From NCBI RefSeq assembly GCF_010500895.1, contig NZ_JAAAWO010000005.1, positions 276,294 to 340,293 on the forward strand: a DNA stretch of 64,000 nucleotides, written 5' to 3'. Positions 1-9,640 of the stretch are shown here, piece after piece. The notes beneath the pieces are model-generated. The model was given only the letters and a program-made list of their open reading frames with translations, did no database searches and was not told the origin of the DNA. Every line of letters starts with the position of its first letter. The stretch's first letter is position 1. The stretch comes from Alteromonas genovensis (GTDB lineage Bacteria; Pseudomonadota; Gammaproteobacteria; Enterobacterales; Alteromonadaceae). The position numbers and the translations under genes are program-made.

Positions 1-755
1 CTTAATTGAACAGTAGCGGCGGTGGTAGATTTTATTGAGGGTAAGGACGCATACCAAATAGCGTAACCTGCGCCAGATGCGAGCATGCCTGATGCAAGCG
101 CGTATAAGCTGCCTGTGGGATCTATATTGATTTTAGCTCCCGTTAGAAGCACAACTGCAGCAAGAGGCACACAAAGCGCTGAAGCTATCACAAAATTCCC
201 TGCACTTGCTACTATTGGTGACATTGCGCTTTTTCCAATCAAAGAATACGCTCCCCATGCAAACCCAGCTAGTATCATTAAGATAGCGGAAAGCATTGAG
301 GGCGCGCTGCTACTTGGCAGCAGCAATATGACTAAACCGATTATTGCAAAGGAAAAGCCAAGCCACTGTGACAATGTAAACCTCTCCCCTTTAATAAGAC
401 CTACTGCGATCATAGTTACTTGAACTGTACCAAAAAGTAACAGTGCCCCTGTTCCTGTTGCCATTGAAATATAGGCAAATGAAAAACACAGTGCATAAAC
501 AAATAACGCGATGCCTCCAGCAACACTCGCATTTTGCTTCATCATAGCGATGAGCCTTTCTGACTCTTGCGACCGTGATTGAGAAACATAGAACACTATT
601 GAAAGAACAAGAAGACTAACTGCGCCACTTAACAGCCGGATAATGGTAAAAGAGCTGGGATCAATATTCGTATTAACTAACGCCATACGGCACAGCAATG
701 AATTTGCAGCAAAGGCGACCATCGCGGCAATAACGAGCAGCACCGATTTAAACAA
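1..755 (-). CDS. DMT-superfamily (EamA) transporter, 3' end outside window
   Basis: The reverse strand is open from a TTG start at 755 to the window edge, so the C-terminus is missing. About 251 residues are present, very hydrophobic, with roughly eight predicted membrane helices in the two-repeat EamA layout (for example an N-terminal MFKSVLLVIAAMVAFAANSL helix and a later helix around LAGFAWGAYSLIGK). TTG is preferred over an internal ATG because GGAG lies about eight bases upstream. Family members export amino acids, metabolites or drugs across the inner membrane; the substrate cannot be read from the sequence. It points in the same direction as purC, but a terminator separates them. Confidence 0.8.
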   Translation of the reverse strand, partial: MFKSVLLVIAAMVAFAANSLLCRMALVNTNIDPSSFTIIRLLSGAVSLLVLSIVFYVSQSRSQESERLIAMMKQNASVAGGIALFVYALCFSFAYISMATGTGALLLFGTVQVTMIAVGLIKGERFTLSQWLGFSFAIIGLVILLLPSSSAPSMLSAILMILAGFAWGAYSLIGKSAMSPIVASAGNFVIASALCVPLAAVVLLTGAKINIDPTGSLYALASGMLASGAGYAIWYASLPSIKSTTAATVQL

Positions 756-840
756 AATACACTCTCCGTAAAGGCAGTCTCAGTGAATGCCTATTCATTA
801 ATTACTAGTGCCGCAGACACTACTCTTATCGCCATTTAAA

Positions 841-871
841 AACAAAAAGAGGACCATGACAGGTCCTCTTT
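841..871 (-). terminator. Rho-independent terminator after purC
   Basis: A 10-bp perfect stem (AAAGAGGACC at 846-855 with GGTCCTCTTT at 862-871) is followed on the reverse strand by a T-rich tract. It lies 41 bases beyond the purC stop and ends the dapA-bamC-purC operon. Confidence 0.8.
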
Positions 872-911
872 GCTGAATTATATGACGATAAGCTACTACA
901 ACTATAAGCTA

Positions 912-1625
912 CTACAAAGATAATCCCAAACGCTCGGCCACTTCGATGTAGGTTTCTACTACCGAGCCTAAGCCTTGTCTGAATCTGTCTTTATCCATTT
1001 TTTTGCGGGTTTCTTTGTCCCACAAACGGCAGCCATCAGGCGTAAACTCATCACCCAAGACAATGTTACCGTCGCTGTCCACACCAAACTCGAGTTTGTA
1101 GTCTACTAACAGCATGCCGGCGTTATCAAACAATGCCTTAAGCACGTTGTTAACTTTGAATGTGAGAGCTTTCATTTCGCTAATCTGCGACTGCGTAGCC
1201 CAACCAAAAGAAATGATATGAAAGTCATTTACCATTGGGTCGTGGAGCGCATCATCTTTTAGGAAAAACTCAAAAATGGGTGGGTTAAGCGTTTGGCCTT
1301 CTTCAACGCCAAGTCGGCGCACAAGAGAGCCCGCTGAGAGGTTTCTCACGACGCATTCAACCGGAATCATATCGAGTTTTTTGACCAGCGATTCGGTATC
1401 AGATACAAGGGCTTCTACTTGCGTAGCAATGCCAGCATCCTCAAGCTTATTCATAATAAAATGATTAAACTTGTTGTTCACTTCGCCTTTGCGGTCAAGC
1501 TGCTCAATTTTTTCACCGTCAAACGCTGATGTATCGTTTCGAAAGTGCAATATCAGCTTTTCGCTGTCATCGGTGTAATAAACCGTTTTTGCTTTACCGC
1601 GGTAAAGCTCGTCGCGTTTTTCCAT
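912..1625 (-). CDS. purC: SAICAR synthase (phosphoribosylaminoimidazole-succinocarboxamide synthase)
   Basis: PurC ligates aspartate to CAIR with ATP to make SAICAR in de novo purine synthesis, in the cytosol. The 237-residue protein has the usual length and family landmarks: an N-terminal YRGKAKTVY strand, the phosphate-binding [15 protein letters not shown] region near the middle, and [12 protein letters not shown] near residue 190. It is the last gene of the leftward dapA-bamC-purC run, starting 12 bases after the bamC stop, as in E. coli where dapA, bamC and purC are also neighbours. The assignment rests on strong overall similarity. Confidence 0.96.
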   Translation of the reverse strand: MEKRDELYRGKAKTVYYTDDSEKLILHFRNDTSAFDGEKIEQLDRKGEVNNKFNHFIMNKLEDAGIATQVEALVSDTESLVKKLDMIPVECVVRNLSAGSLVRRLGVEEGQTLNPPIFEFFLKDDALHDPMVNDFHIISFGWATQSQISEMKALTFKVNNVLKALFDNAGMLLVDYKLEFGVDSDGNIVLGDEFTPDGCRLWDKETRKKMDKDRFRQGLGSVVETYIEVAERLGLSL

Positions 1626-1637
1626 TCTCAGTCTCAG

Positions 1638-2741
1638 TTATATATCAAGATTATCTTCTGACATGACCTCAGCAAATGCATCGTAAAGGTCGGAAACCTG
1701 ATTGGCTTCAAACGGGGTACTCTCATTATCCATAAAGGTTACGGACGTTCTCGAGTCACCTGCTTTTGCCACTTTCAAACGATAATCACCCTTTTCGAGT
1801 AACTTATCATCGCTTGAAAATAAATCATTCCACCAGTCGCCTTCTGGACCGCTATAGGTTACAAACAGCAGACCGTTAGATTTGTCTAAGTCTTTGACGT
1901 TAAAACCAAGTTTGCGCAATACAAGTAACATACGTGGCCACACAATATCGTATTGAGACTCAACCACGTAAGCAGGCTCGCCATCGGCGTTAAAGCCCAT
2001 TTCGGTTTGAATACCCTTGCGAATGCGCGCTATACGACGGGTCTGTTCTAAGCGAATTTGATATTCGTAATGGCCAACAACTTGGTTAAGAACACTCACT
2101 TCTTCACGGCGTTCATCTAACTCAGTCACCTGTGCTGTAACGTCATTACCGATAGACTTCATATAGTCTTTTAGGTCTACGCTAAGTGCAGCGCTTCGCC
2201 CGTGTGGTTTAACGCTCAGGTTAAACTCGAACCTACGACCGATTTCGCTTTCGTCATCAACGATGCTGTACCAAGGTCCATCTACATCTTCCTTCACTAC
2301 CATCCAGTCGGTGATAAGTACACGCGCCTCAGGGTCGAATGAATCAACGCCGATGCCGTTTTCATCAAGGTAGCTCAGTAATGAATTCCAAATAGCTTCA
2401 CTTAATGGTTGACTGTCATCAACTTGGTCAAACCAAATCGTAGCGGTACTGGTTCCCTCTTCAACGTGAGAGCCCGTCACTAGCGGTAGAACCAACGCAG
2501 GTGATTGCACTGGCAATGTTTGACCTACTAGATCTTCGTTAGCACCCTCGCCTAGTTCAGGAAGCGCAAACTCACGAGAAAAAGCCGGTTTGTCTAAATC
2601 GGATGGTATTTTGAGTTCTTCTTGTTTTTCCGTTTCTAGATATTTGTAACTGCCTGACGCAGTCTTTCTATCTATTTGGCTTGTACAACCCGCAAGTGCA
2701 ACAATTGCTACTGAACTTGCTATAGCCAGCGTTTTATTCAT
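1638..2741 (-). CDS. bamC: Outer membrane protein assembly factor BamC (lipoprotein)
   Basis: BamC is a lipoprotein of the BAM complex, which inserts beta-barrel proteins into the outer membrane. The 367-residue product starts with a lipoprotein signal peptide whose lipobox LAGC puts the lipidated Cys at residue 19. After it comes the unstructured N-terminal segment that in E. coli binds BamD, then two helix-grip domains; the phrase FNVKDLDKSNGLLFVTY fits the C-terminal domain. The start has AAGGA upstream. It lies 13 bases after dapA and 12 before purC, so co-transcription is expected. Confidence 0.9.
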   Translation of the reverse strand: MNKTLAIASSVAIVALAGCTSQIDRKTASGSYKYLETEKQEELKIPSDLDKPAFSREFALPELGEGANEDLVGQTLPVQSPALVLPLVTGSHVEEGTSTATIWFDQVDDSQPLSEAIWNSLLSYLDENGIGVDSFDPEARVLITDWMVVKEDVDGPWYSIVDDESEIGRRFEFNLSVKPHGRSAALSVDLKDYMKSIGNDVTAQVTELDERREEVSVLNQVVGHYEYQIRLEQTRRIARIRKGIQTEMGFNADGEPAYVVESQYDIVWPRMLLVLRKLGFNVKDLDKSNGLLFVTYSGPEGDWWNDLFSSDDKLLEKGDYRLKVAKAGDSRTSVTFMDNESTPFEANQVSDLYDAFAEVMSEDNLDI

Positions 2742-2754
2742 CTGTGTTCCTTAA

Positions 2755-3639
2755 TTAACCAGAAATCAATGCGTATTTTTGTAATAGTTCTTCGATACGT
2801 TTTTGGCTTGATAGTTCCGGCAATACCATTGGTAAACGCATAACTGCGCTTTCCACCATGCCCATTTTGTATAATGCCCACTTAGGCATGACAGGGTTTG
2901 GCTCGATAAACAGTTCGCTGTGAAGCAGTTCGATTGTTTTATCAATGTCACGGCATTTATCGAAATCTTTATTAAGCGCAGCCTCACACATTTGTGAAAT
3001 AGCCTTAGGTGTAATGTTGGCGGTTACGGAAATAACGCCGTGCCCACCTTCACACATAAATTGACTGCTCGTGCCATCGTCACCACTTAAAATAACAAAA
3101 TCTGAGGGAACTAAAGGCAGAGTTTCTTTTAAGCGAGATATATCGCCTGTGGCATCTTTCAAGCCCACGATATTTTTGTGTACGGCAAGTTCAGCGACAG
3201 TTTCAGGCAACATATCGGCAACCGTTCTGCCTGGCACATTATAGAGAATAACGGGCTGTTCGCTCGCATCGGCAATCGCATTGAAATGCGCCACCATGCC
3301 CCTTTGTTGAGGTTTGTTATAATACGGAACCACACTTAAGAAGCCGTCAACACCGACTGCGCCAAGTTGTTCTGTAAGAAAAATAGCTTCTGCGGTGGAG
3401 TTTGCTCCGCTTCCAGCAATAATGGGGATAGCACCAGACGCCATCGCTACCGTTTCTTTAACCACATTTACGTGTTCGTCAAAGGGAAGTGTCGCTGATT
3501 CACCGGTTGTTCCAACTGAAACAATCCCGTGGGTTCCTTGTTCTATATGAAACTTAATGAGTTTCTCTAAAGACTTATAATCTATATCGCCATTTTCGAA
3601 CATGGGTGTGACGAGTGCGACGTAACTACCAGTAAACAT
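2755..3639 (-). CDS. dapA: 4-hydroxy-tetrahydrodipicolinate synthase
   Basis: DapA condenses pyruvate with aspartate semialdehyde, the first committed step to diaminopimelate and lysine. The 294-residue TIM-barrel protein shows GTTGESATL near residue 43, the catalytic Tyr in ILYNVPGRT near 133 and the Schiff-base Lys in VGLKDATGD near 161, all canonical. It is the first gene of the dapA-bamC-purC operon. The divergent gcvR begins about 170 bases upstream, so the two promoters share that gap. I do not see a lysine riboswitch there. Confidence 0.96.
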   Translation of the reverse strand: MFTGSYVALVTPMFENGDIDYKSLEKLIKFHIEQGTHGIVSVGTTGESATLPFDEHVNVVKETVAMASGAIPIIAGSGANSTAEAIFLTEQLGAVGVDGFLSVVPYYNKPQQRGMVAHFNAIADASEQPVILYNVPGRTVADMLPETVAELAVHKNIVGLKDATGDISRLKETLPLVPSDFVILSGDDGTSSQFMCEGGHGVISVTANITPKAISQMCEAALNKDFDKCRDIDKTIELLHSELFIEPNPVMPKWALYKMGMVESAVMRLPMVLPELSSQKRIEELLQKYALISG

Positions 3640-3808
3640 AATCTCTCCGCAAAATGTGAGCGCACATGTTAATTATCTCAGTGCGCAAACACAAGCAGTT
3701 GCGCGGGTAAATAGACAAGAATTTGACAATAACTTATGCAATGACGCCAAAAAGGCACTAACTTAACAAAAAACTCTATGCTAACATCCCGCCATTGCTA
3801 GGTTTAAA

Positions 3809-4375
3809 GTGAATTTGATGTCTAAACACCAACTAATCGTTACACTTTTAGGTACAGATAAGAGCGGCATTCTAAGCGAAATAGCCACCGCAGTTTCGCA
3901 GGCCCAGTGCAATATTCTCGATAGTCGACAAGCAGTCTATGGGAGGGAGTTTTCTCTCACTATGATTATTGAGGGAAGCCAAAGCGCCATCACAAAGGCT
4001 GAATGCACCTTACCCGCGGTTATCCAACGTCTAGATTTGTTATCGATGATGAAGCGGACAAGTCACCACGAAAAACAAAATCTTGCTAATCTGCTCAATG
4101 TTGAATTTAGTGGCCAAGACGCGGCGGGACTCATTCAGTCGGTTACTGGCTTTTTTGCCGATCGCGATGCCATCATTAGTGCGTTTAGGCAGCGAACGTA
4201 CCAAGAGTCAGACCATAACGTTATGCAGTGTAAATTTGTGGTGTCTATTCCCACATCAGAAAGCTTTGAACAACTAGAATCTGATCTAATGACCCTATTT
4301 GCTTCGTTAAATGTTACGGGCAAAGTGGTAGACAAACAGAAAAAGGATCCTAATGAAAACACTACAAGCTGGTGA
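3809..4375 (+). CDS. gcvR: Glycine cleavage system regulator GcvR (tandem ACT domains)
   Basis: GcvR antagonises GcvA at the glycine cleavage operon in E. coli. The protein has two ACT domains, one starting QLIVTLLGTDKSGILSEIA and one around NVEFSGQDAAGLIQSVTGFF, which is the GcvR layout. The chosen GTG start has AGG six bases upstream; an ATG nine bases later is a reasonable alternative and would give 185 residues. Its 3' end overlaps bcp by 23 bases, as expected for the conserved gcvR-bcp pair next to dapA. No gcv genes are in the window, so the regulatory target is inferred from family knowledge. Confidence 0.85.
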   Translation: MNLMSKHQLIVTLLGTDKSGILSEIATAVSQAQCNILDSRQAVYGREFSLTMIIEGSQSAITKAECTLPAVIQRLDLLSMMKRTSHHEKQNLANLLNVEFSGQDAAGLIQSVTGFFADRDAIISAFRQRTYQESDHNVMQCKFVVSIPTSESFEQLESDLMTLFASLNVTGKVVDKQKKDPNENTTSW

Positions 4376-4820
4376 TAAAGCACCACAGTTCTCTCTTTTA
4401 GACCAAAATGGCGAAACCGTTGCATTGACTGACTTCGCAGGTAAAAAGGTCTTGGTTTATTTTTATCCAAAAGCGATGACGCCAGGATGCACGGTGCAGG
4501 CTCAAGGACTTCGTGATATCCAAAGCGAACTTGAAGCGAAAAACGTTGTGGTATTAGGTATTAGTCCTGATGCAGTAAAACGCCTGCCGAAATTTATCGA
4601 GAAAGAGAGTCTGAACTTCACCTTATTATCGGACGAAGATCACGCTGTGGCAGATGATTTTGGAGTGTGGGGTCTTAAGAAATTTATGGGCAAAGAATAC
4701 GACGGCATACATAGATTAACGTTTTTAATCAATGAAGAAGGTACAGTTGAACACGTCTTCAATAAATTCAAAACGAAAGACCACCATATCGTGGTGCTAG
4801 ACTACTTAAACAATGGCTAA
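4353..4820 (+). CDS. bcp: Thioredoxin-dependent thiol peroxidase (BCP-type peroxiredoxin)
   Basis: This is a cytosolic peroxiredoxin that reduces hydrogen peroxide and organic peroxides using thioredoxin. The 155-residue protein has the AhpC/TSA fold signature VYFYPKAMTPGCTVQAQGLRD. The peroxidatic Cys is in PGCT; the usual second Cys five residues later (CTxxxC) is replaced by Gln, so it looks like an atypical or 1-Cys BCP. The start lies inside the end of gcvR with AGGA upstream, which suggests translational coupling. A terminator follows about 90 bases downstream. Confidence 0.93.
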   Translation: MKTLQAGDKAPQFSLLDQNGETVALTDFAGKKVLVYFYPKAMTPGCTVQAQGLRDIQSELEAKNVVVLGISPDAVKRLPKFIEKESLNFTLLSDEDHAVADDFGVWGLKKFMGKEYDGIHRLTFLINEEGTVEHVFNKFKTKDHHIVVLDYLNNG

Positions 4821-4911
4821 TTGCTTACAGCGAAAGCCCGTAGTGTAAAACAAGAGGAATGCGGCGAATTTAAAACTCGCCTGTTTCGAATGTTAAATCG
4901 CCAAAATGAAG

Positions 4912-4938
4912 AAGCCCCTTAATTCAGGGGCTTTTTTT
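4912..4938 (+). terminator. Terminator between converging bcp and perM
   Basis: The stem AAGCCCCT / AGGGGCTT with a 6-base loop is followed by a run of seven T on the plus strand. It ends bcp transcription 18 bases before the end of the converging permease gene. Confidence 0.85.
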
Positions 4939-4955
4939 GTACCAGTGCTTCTCTT

Positions 4956-6029
4956 TTATGCGACTTCTGGCGTCTCTTTTACGGGGTTACTGGACCACGC
5001 GGTTATCACTGCCTTGACTAGGGTTGCAAGTGGAATTGCAAAAAACACGCCCCAGAACCCCCACAAACCGCCGAATACCAAAACAGCAATAATGATGTAA
5101 AGGGGGTGCAAACTCACTGCTTCAGAGAACAAAAGTGGCACCAGTAGATTGCCATCTAAGCCTTGTATAACGCCGTAAGCTAGCATGAGATACCAAAACT
5201 CAGGGCTAATGCCCCACTGAAACATAGCAACAATGGCGACCGGTATGGTAACCACTGCAGCGCCGATGTAAGGAATTAACACAGAAAGCCCCACAAGAAC
5301 GCCTAACAAGATAGCGTAACGCAAATCCATTAGAACAAACGTCGCGCAGCTAATCACACCTACGATGACAATCTCAATGACCTTACCCCGAATATAATTG
5401 GCAATTTGAGAGTTCATTTCGTGACCTACCTGGGTAATTAGCCGCCGCTCTTTTGGAAGCAATCGAGAGATGCTGTCTAAAAAGAACATTTTGTCTTTTA
5501 ACATGAAAAATATCATTAGGGGTACAAGCACCATGTAAACCAGTAGTGCAGCCACATTAGCAATGTTGCTAAACGACACGGAAATAAGCGTTTCTCCCAC
5601 TTCAACTAGCTTGTCGTTTAACCCTTCCATCATTTGATGAATTTGGTAAACCTGAACGTAGTCAGGATATTTGTCTGGTAATGTTAAAATCCACTCTTGG
5701 GCTTTTTGCCAGATAAGTGGCGTCTCCTGGATAAGGTTAACACTTTGTTTAGAAATAATAGGTACAAGGCCTATTAGCGTAAGAATAGTGATCGTAATAA
5801 ACCCAAGAAGCACAACGCCGCATGCTATCCCCCTTCCTACTCCCAACTTTATTAATCTGGTCACAGGCCAGTCGAGAAGATACGCGATAACCGCCGCTAC
5901 CAAAACAGGCATGATCAATTCGCCCCACAGCAATAGAACCGCGGTGCTAAGTAAAATTAAGATAAGCAGCATTGCTGCATCGGGATCGGAAAATTTGCGG
6001 CGGTACCATCGACCAAACACGCTAATCAT
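4956..6029 (-). CDS. perM: PerM-type AI-2E family permease
   Basis: This is a polytopic inner membrane protein of the AI-2E/PerM (UPF0118) family. The 357-residue product matches E. coli PerM along its length from memory, including WYRRKFSDP at the start, NYIRGKVIEIVIVG in the middle and GGLWGFWGVFFAIPLATLVKA near the end, with about eight membrane segments. Some relatives export autoinducer-2 or act as Na+/H+ antiporters; the substrate here is unknown. The frame is open to a GTG at 6062, but the ATG at 6029 has GGAT at suitable spacing and matches E. coli PerM, so it is preferred. Confidence 0.85.
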   Translation of the reverse strand: MISVFGRWYRRKFSDPDAAMLLILILLSTAVLLLWGELIMPVLVAAVIAYLLDWPVTRLIKLGVGRGIACGVVLLGFITITILTLIGLVPIISKQSVNLIQETPLIWQKAQEWILTLPDKYPDYVQVYQIHQMMEGLNDKLVEVGETLISVSFSNIANVAALLVYMVLVPLMIFFMLKDKMFFLDSISRLLPKERRLITQVGHEMNSQIANYIRGKVIEIVIVGVISCATFVLMDLRYAILLGVLVGLSVLIPYIGAAVVTIPVAIVAMFQWGISPEFWYLMLAYGVIQGLDGNLLVPLLFSEAVSLHPLYIIIAVLVFGGLWGFWGVFFAIPLATLVKAVITAWSSNPVKETPEVA

Positions 6030-6362
6030 ATCAATATCCAGAAAATACAAAGAATAGGACACGCATAATAGTTTATCAGATGGCGAGTTAGCAATAAGTA
6101 GTAGATAAGAATCTTTCTAAATCAAACTGGTATGGCATTACTTGCGTACAAAACTGTAAGTAAATGACTTTCAATCGAAGAAAGCGTTTAAGCTAGACGG
6201 TTATCGAGCAGCTTGTTCTGAATTGCACATGTAGCAATAACGTAAAGCATGGTGCACAATGATAGCCGCAACTATTAGTGAAATATTCTAAGAAAAATGA
6301 AACTGTTTAACCACTTATGGTTCTAACAAAACAGTAAACAACATTGGTACACTTGTAGGTTC
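6030..6362. other. Divergent intergenic region, perM/bepA
   Basis: About 330 AT-rich bases lie between the divergent perM and bepA genes. They should carry both promoters. I see no convincing open frame, strong hairpin or recognisable operator. Confidence 0.5.
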
Positions 6363-7826
6363 ATGAGAAAAAAATCATCTGCGCCGTTTATTATTCTTTC
6401 TTGCGCTCTTATCCTCAGCTTATCTGCTGTTGCCCAAGATATGAAATACAGCAACAGAAATACGTTACCCGAGATAGGAGTGGTAGCGTCAGACGCCATT
6501 TCTCTTGACAAAGAGATGATCATTGGCGACGCAGTCATGCGTCAAATGCGCGGCCAAAGTCCAATTATCGCCGATCCTGTATTAGATGAATATTTGCAGG
6601 ATTTAGGTAATCGCCTAGTAGTGCATGCAGATAATGCCAAATTCCCCTTCCAATTTTTTTGGGTTAATAACGATGCCATTAACGCATTTGCTTTCTTTGG
6701 CGGTCATATTGGTGTTCACGCTGGATTGATGCGACGAGCAGACAATGAGAGTGAACTTGCCTCGGTGCTTGCCCATGAAATATCTCACGTTACCCAGCGT
6801 CACATTGCGCGAAGAATGCAAGCACAAAAGCGGGCTTCCCCGCTGGCCCTAGCCTCACTGATAGGTGGTGTGCTTATTGCAATTGCGAACCCTCAAGCAG
6901 GCATGGCAGCGATGCAGGCAGGTTCGGCAGCCTCAGCGCAGTTGCAAATAGATTATACAAGGTCTAACGAGCAAGAAGCCGACCGAATTGGAATTGCCAT
7001 GCTAGCCAGAGCGGGGTTTGATCCCAAAGGTGCGGCGAGCTTTTTCTCGACCATGGCAGAAGAATATAGAATGGTGTCACGACCGCCAGCTAGGTTGTTA
7101 ACTCACCCTCTAACTGAAACGCGTATTGCTGACGCTAGAAACCGCGCTAATGACTATCCAAGACGCTATTTGCCGATTAACAAGCAGTTTGAATTAGCAA
7201 AGGCGCGAATAAAGTCACGCTACTCTTTCGATGCAGATTATTCACTCGAATATTATCAGGCCGCCGTTGAGCAACAAGCGCAGCGAAGCAGAGAAGCTTC
7301 TCTGTATGGGCTCACTCTGGCTTATATGCGAAACGAAGAGAACAAGAAAGCCCAGAAGATTTTAGACGAGCTTTTGGAAAAAGACCCAACCAACCTTTTC
7401 TATCTCGATGCAGCAACGGACATATATATCGCCCTTGGCGAACCGTTAAAAGCGGTAGAAATGCTCAAGCCTCACGTTACGCATAACCCGCGAAACCAAG
7501 TGTTGGCGCTGAATCAAGCGAATGCACTTATAAGCGCCCAAAAATACGACGATGCTATTATACTGCTTAAAGACTTCTTGCTAGTAAAGAAAGATTATCA
7601 GGTGGCTTATCAAATGATGAGCGAAGCATATCAAAAAGCGAAACGCTTCTCTCAGATGCATCAAAGTAAAGCGGAAGTGTATGCGCTTTATGGAGCCTAC
7701 AACAGAGCAGTAGATGAACTGCAATATGCCTACAATTTTGCCGGCGACAATCATTTACAAAAGCAACGCATACGAGCTCGCATTAAGCAGTTTAGAGATC
7801 AAGAGGACCGATTAGAGCGGCTTTAA
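6363..7826 (+). CDS. bepA: BepA-type periplasmic metalloprotease/chaperone (M48 + TPR)
   Basis: BepA (formerly YfgC) acts in the periplasm on LptD and BAM intermediates, promoting their assembly or degrading stalled forms. The 487-residue protein has a signal peptide (hydrophobic residues 8-24), an M48 zinc site HEISH at 138-142 with the third ligand in NEQEAD near 203-207, the HPLT motif near 248, and a C-terminal half rich in TPR-like helices. All match E. coli BepA. An AGG lies upstream of the ATG. The 3' end faces a TlpA-like gene with only 8 bases between stops. Confidence 0.92.
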   Translation: MRKKSSAPFIILSCALILSLSAVAQDMKYSNRNTLPEIGVVASDAISLDKEMIIGDAVMRQMRGQSPIIADPVLDEYLQDLGNRLVVHADNAKFPFQFFWVNNDAINAFAFFGGHIGVHAGLMRRADNESELASVLAHEISHVTQRHIARRMQAQKRASPLALASLIGGVLIAIANPQAGMAAMQAGSAASAQLQIDYTRSNEQEADRIGIAMLARAGFDPKGAASFFSTMAEEYRMVSRPPARLLTHPLTETRIADARNRANDYPRRYLPINKQFELAKARIKSRYSFDADYSLEYYQAAVEQQAQRSREASLYGLTLAYMRNEENKKAQKILDELLEKDPTNLFYLDAATDIYIALGEPLKAVEMLKPHVTHNPRNQVLALNQANALISAQKYDDAIILLKDFLLVKKDYQVAYQMMSEAYQKAKRFSQMHQSKAEVYALYGAYNRAVDELQYAYNFAGDNHLQKQRIRARIKQFRDQEDRLERL

Positions 7827-7834
7827 TTACGAAC

Positions 7835-8422
7835 CTATGCGGCTTTATTGGCCGCAGTCTTCAACTGTTGAATTCGCTCTCGCAACTCTTGCTCTGATAC
7901 TTCACCCATGATGGTATCGACGACTTTTCCCTCTGGGCCTACTATGAATGTTGCTGGTAGATACGGTGGCTTCTCCATGGGAAGCACTGTATTTTCAGAT
8001 GCAAAAATAATAGGCACTTCAATGGTGTATTTATTTGCCATTTCAGTAATCTGTGTGGATGTTTGCCTATCGTAGTTTATCGCAAAAATTAACGTGTCCT
8101 CAGGCAGGTTTTTACTAAACGCGTTTAGCTCGGGCATTTCGCGTAAGCACGGCGCACACCAGGGCGCAAAGTAATTGATTACGGTCCACTGCCCTTGTAA
8201 TTCGCTCCATTGGTAACCTTGGCCACTCACTGTTTCGAAATCACTGCGCTGCGACTGATAAGTGAAAATACCAGCACCTAGCGCGAGTAGCGTTACCACA
8301 ACGAAGCCTAATGCTTTTACGCTAAACGCTTTTGTTTTCGTTCCTGTTTTTGTATTTCTTTTTGTATCTTTTTTTGAATTAAAGGCTTGTGCTGCTTGGA
8401 TTGGCTTAAATTTGTTGGCCAT
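7835..8422 (-). CDS. Membrane-anchored TlpA/ResA-like thiol-disulfide reductase
   Basis: This protein probably reduces disulfides in periplasmic substrates. From the chosen ATG it has 195 residues: a basic cytoplasmic N-terminus, one membrane helix at about 36-53, then a thioredoxin fold with the active site WCAPC at 88-92 and the cis-Pro strand YLPATFIVGPEG near 160. The frame extends upstream to 8572, but that extension has no signal-peptide character and overlaps the arsC promoter region, so the ATG at 8422 is preferred; its RBS (GGAAAA) is only moderate. It is divergent from arsC. The particular partner, such as cytochrome c maturation, cannot be told. Confidence 0.8.
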   Translation of the reverse strand: MANKFKPIQAAQAFNSKKDTKRNTKTGTKTKAFSVKALGFVVVTLLALGAGIFTYQSQRSDFETVSGQGYQWSELQGQWTVINYFAPWCAPCLREMPELNAFSKNLPEDTLIFAINYDRQTSTQITEMANKYTIEVPIIFASENTVLPMEKPPYLPATFIVGPEGKVVDTIMGEVSEQELRERIQQLKTAANKAA

Positions 8423-8642
8423 ACGTGTTTTCCGTAAATTCTTCGTCAATATGGGTGCGAGCAATATGTTTTCGTTTCTAATTCTTCGGTGCTTTTCAGA
8501 GTCTACAGGCACTGTTAAGGGTTTAAAGTAGTACGAAACCTGAATGGCGTTCAACATTTTTCGCCTTCTCACTGATTATTGCTTGAAAACAAAAATCAAA
8601 AGCGCAATAGTCTGCGCAAAATATCAAAGTAAGGCTTTATTC

Positions 8643-8996
8643 ATGACTCAAGTTACTATCATCCACAATCCGCGCTGTTCTAAAAGCAGACAAACCTTGG
8701 CATTGCTAGAAGAAAATGGCATTACGCCCAACGTTATTGAATATTTGAAAACTCCGCTGAGCCTTGATGAAATCACATCAATATTTAAAAAACTTAACGT
8801 TGAATCGGTTCGCCACATGATGCGTACCAAGGAAACAGAATACAAAGAAGCAAAATTGATGAATGCGGACGTCGACGACCATGCTTTATTACAGGCAATG
8901 GTTACTACACCTAAATTAATTGAGCGCCCTATTGTGATAAACGGAGACCACGCTCGCATTGGTCGTCCACCTGAAAATGTATTGGAAATAGTATAG
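8643..8996 (+). CDS. arsC: ArsC-family glutaredoxin-dependent arsenate reductase
   Basis: The 117-residue protein has the ArsC signature: the catalytic Cys12 in HNPRCSKSRQTL and the later arginine-rich ERPIVINGDHARIGRPPE. The family reduces arsenate to arsenite with glutaredoxin. No arsenic export or arsR gene is nearby. This arsC-wrbA-DUF2069-hda arrangement recurs in gammaproteobacteria, so a housekeeping role (YfgD-like) is as likely as real arsenic resistance. The frame is open from 8544, but the ATG at 8643 follows an AAGG motif and gives the standard family N-terminus. Its TAG stop overlaps the GTG start of wrbA. Confidence 0.88.
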   Translation: MTQVTIIHNPRCSKSRQTLALLEENGITPNVIEYLKTPLSLDEITSIFKKLNVESVRHMMRTKETEYKEAKLMNADVDDHALLQAMVTTPKLIERPIVINGDHARIGRPPENVLEIV

Positions 8997-9640
8997 TGAA
9001 ACCCGTTCTTGTTCTTTATTACAGTCGCCATGGAAGCACCAAGCGCCTGGCTGACGCCATTGCACAAGGTATTACCTCCACCGATGTTCCTGTTATTGTC
9101 CGTACTGTGCCTGGCTTAAAAGTTGAGGAGCAAGACCAGGATGGTAGCGCTGTCATTGCGACCGGTGATCCTGAACTGGATGTGCCTGTGGTGTCATTGC
9201 AAGAGTTAGAAAATTGCAGCGCCCTTGCACTGGGAAGCCCTACCCGTTTTGGCAATATGGCAGCGCCGATGAAACACTTTTTAGACACAACCAGTAAGTT
9301 GTGGCTCAAAGGCTCGCTCATTGACAAACCAGCCTGCGTATTTACCTCATCTTCCTCCATGCACGGTGGTCAGGAGTCTACGCTACTTTCCATGATGATC
9401 CCGCTTTTACACCATGGCATGGTGCTATGTGGTTTGCCCTACAGTGAGCCTGAGCTTCATACCACCACAACCGGCGGCAGTCCTTACGGCGTTACGCACG
9501 TGGCGCATTCCAACCTAAAAAGTTCAAATCAATTGAGCGACGACGAGAAGTCACTGTGTATGGCACAAGGCAAACGCTTGGCTTCATTTGCTCAACAACT
9601 TTATACACCTACACATTCGGAGAATGAGAATGGCATCTGA
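8996..9640 (+). CDS. wrbA: NAD(P)H:quinone oxidoreductase, WrbA type
   Basis: WrbA-type flavodoxin-like proteins carry out two-electron reduction of quinones and avoid semiquinone radicals. The 214-residue protein begins VLVLYYSRHGSTKRLADAI, the FMN phosphate-binding loop, and has LGSPTRFGNMAAPMKHFLD and STSS-like SSSMHGGQE loops that bind FMN. The GTG start at 8996 overlaps the arsC stop by one base, so the genes are translationally coupled. The end overlaps the DUF2069 gene by 11 bases. Confidence 0.92.
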   Translation: MKPVLVLYYSRHGSTKRLADAIAQGITSTDVPVIVRTVPGLKVEEQDQDGSAVIATGDPELDVPVVSLQELENCSALALGSPTRFGNMAAPMKHFLDTTSKLWLKGSLIDKPACVFTSSSSMHGGQESTLLSMMIPLLHHGMVLCGLPYSEPELHTTTTGGSPYGVTHVAHSNLKSSNQLSDDEKSLCMAQGKRLASFAQQLYTPTHSENENGI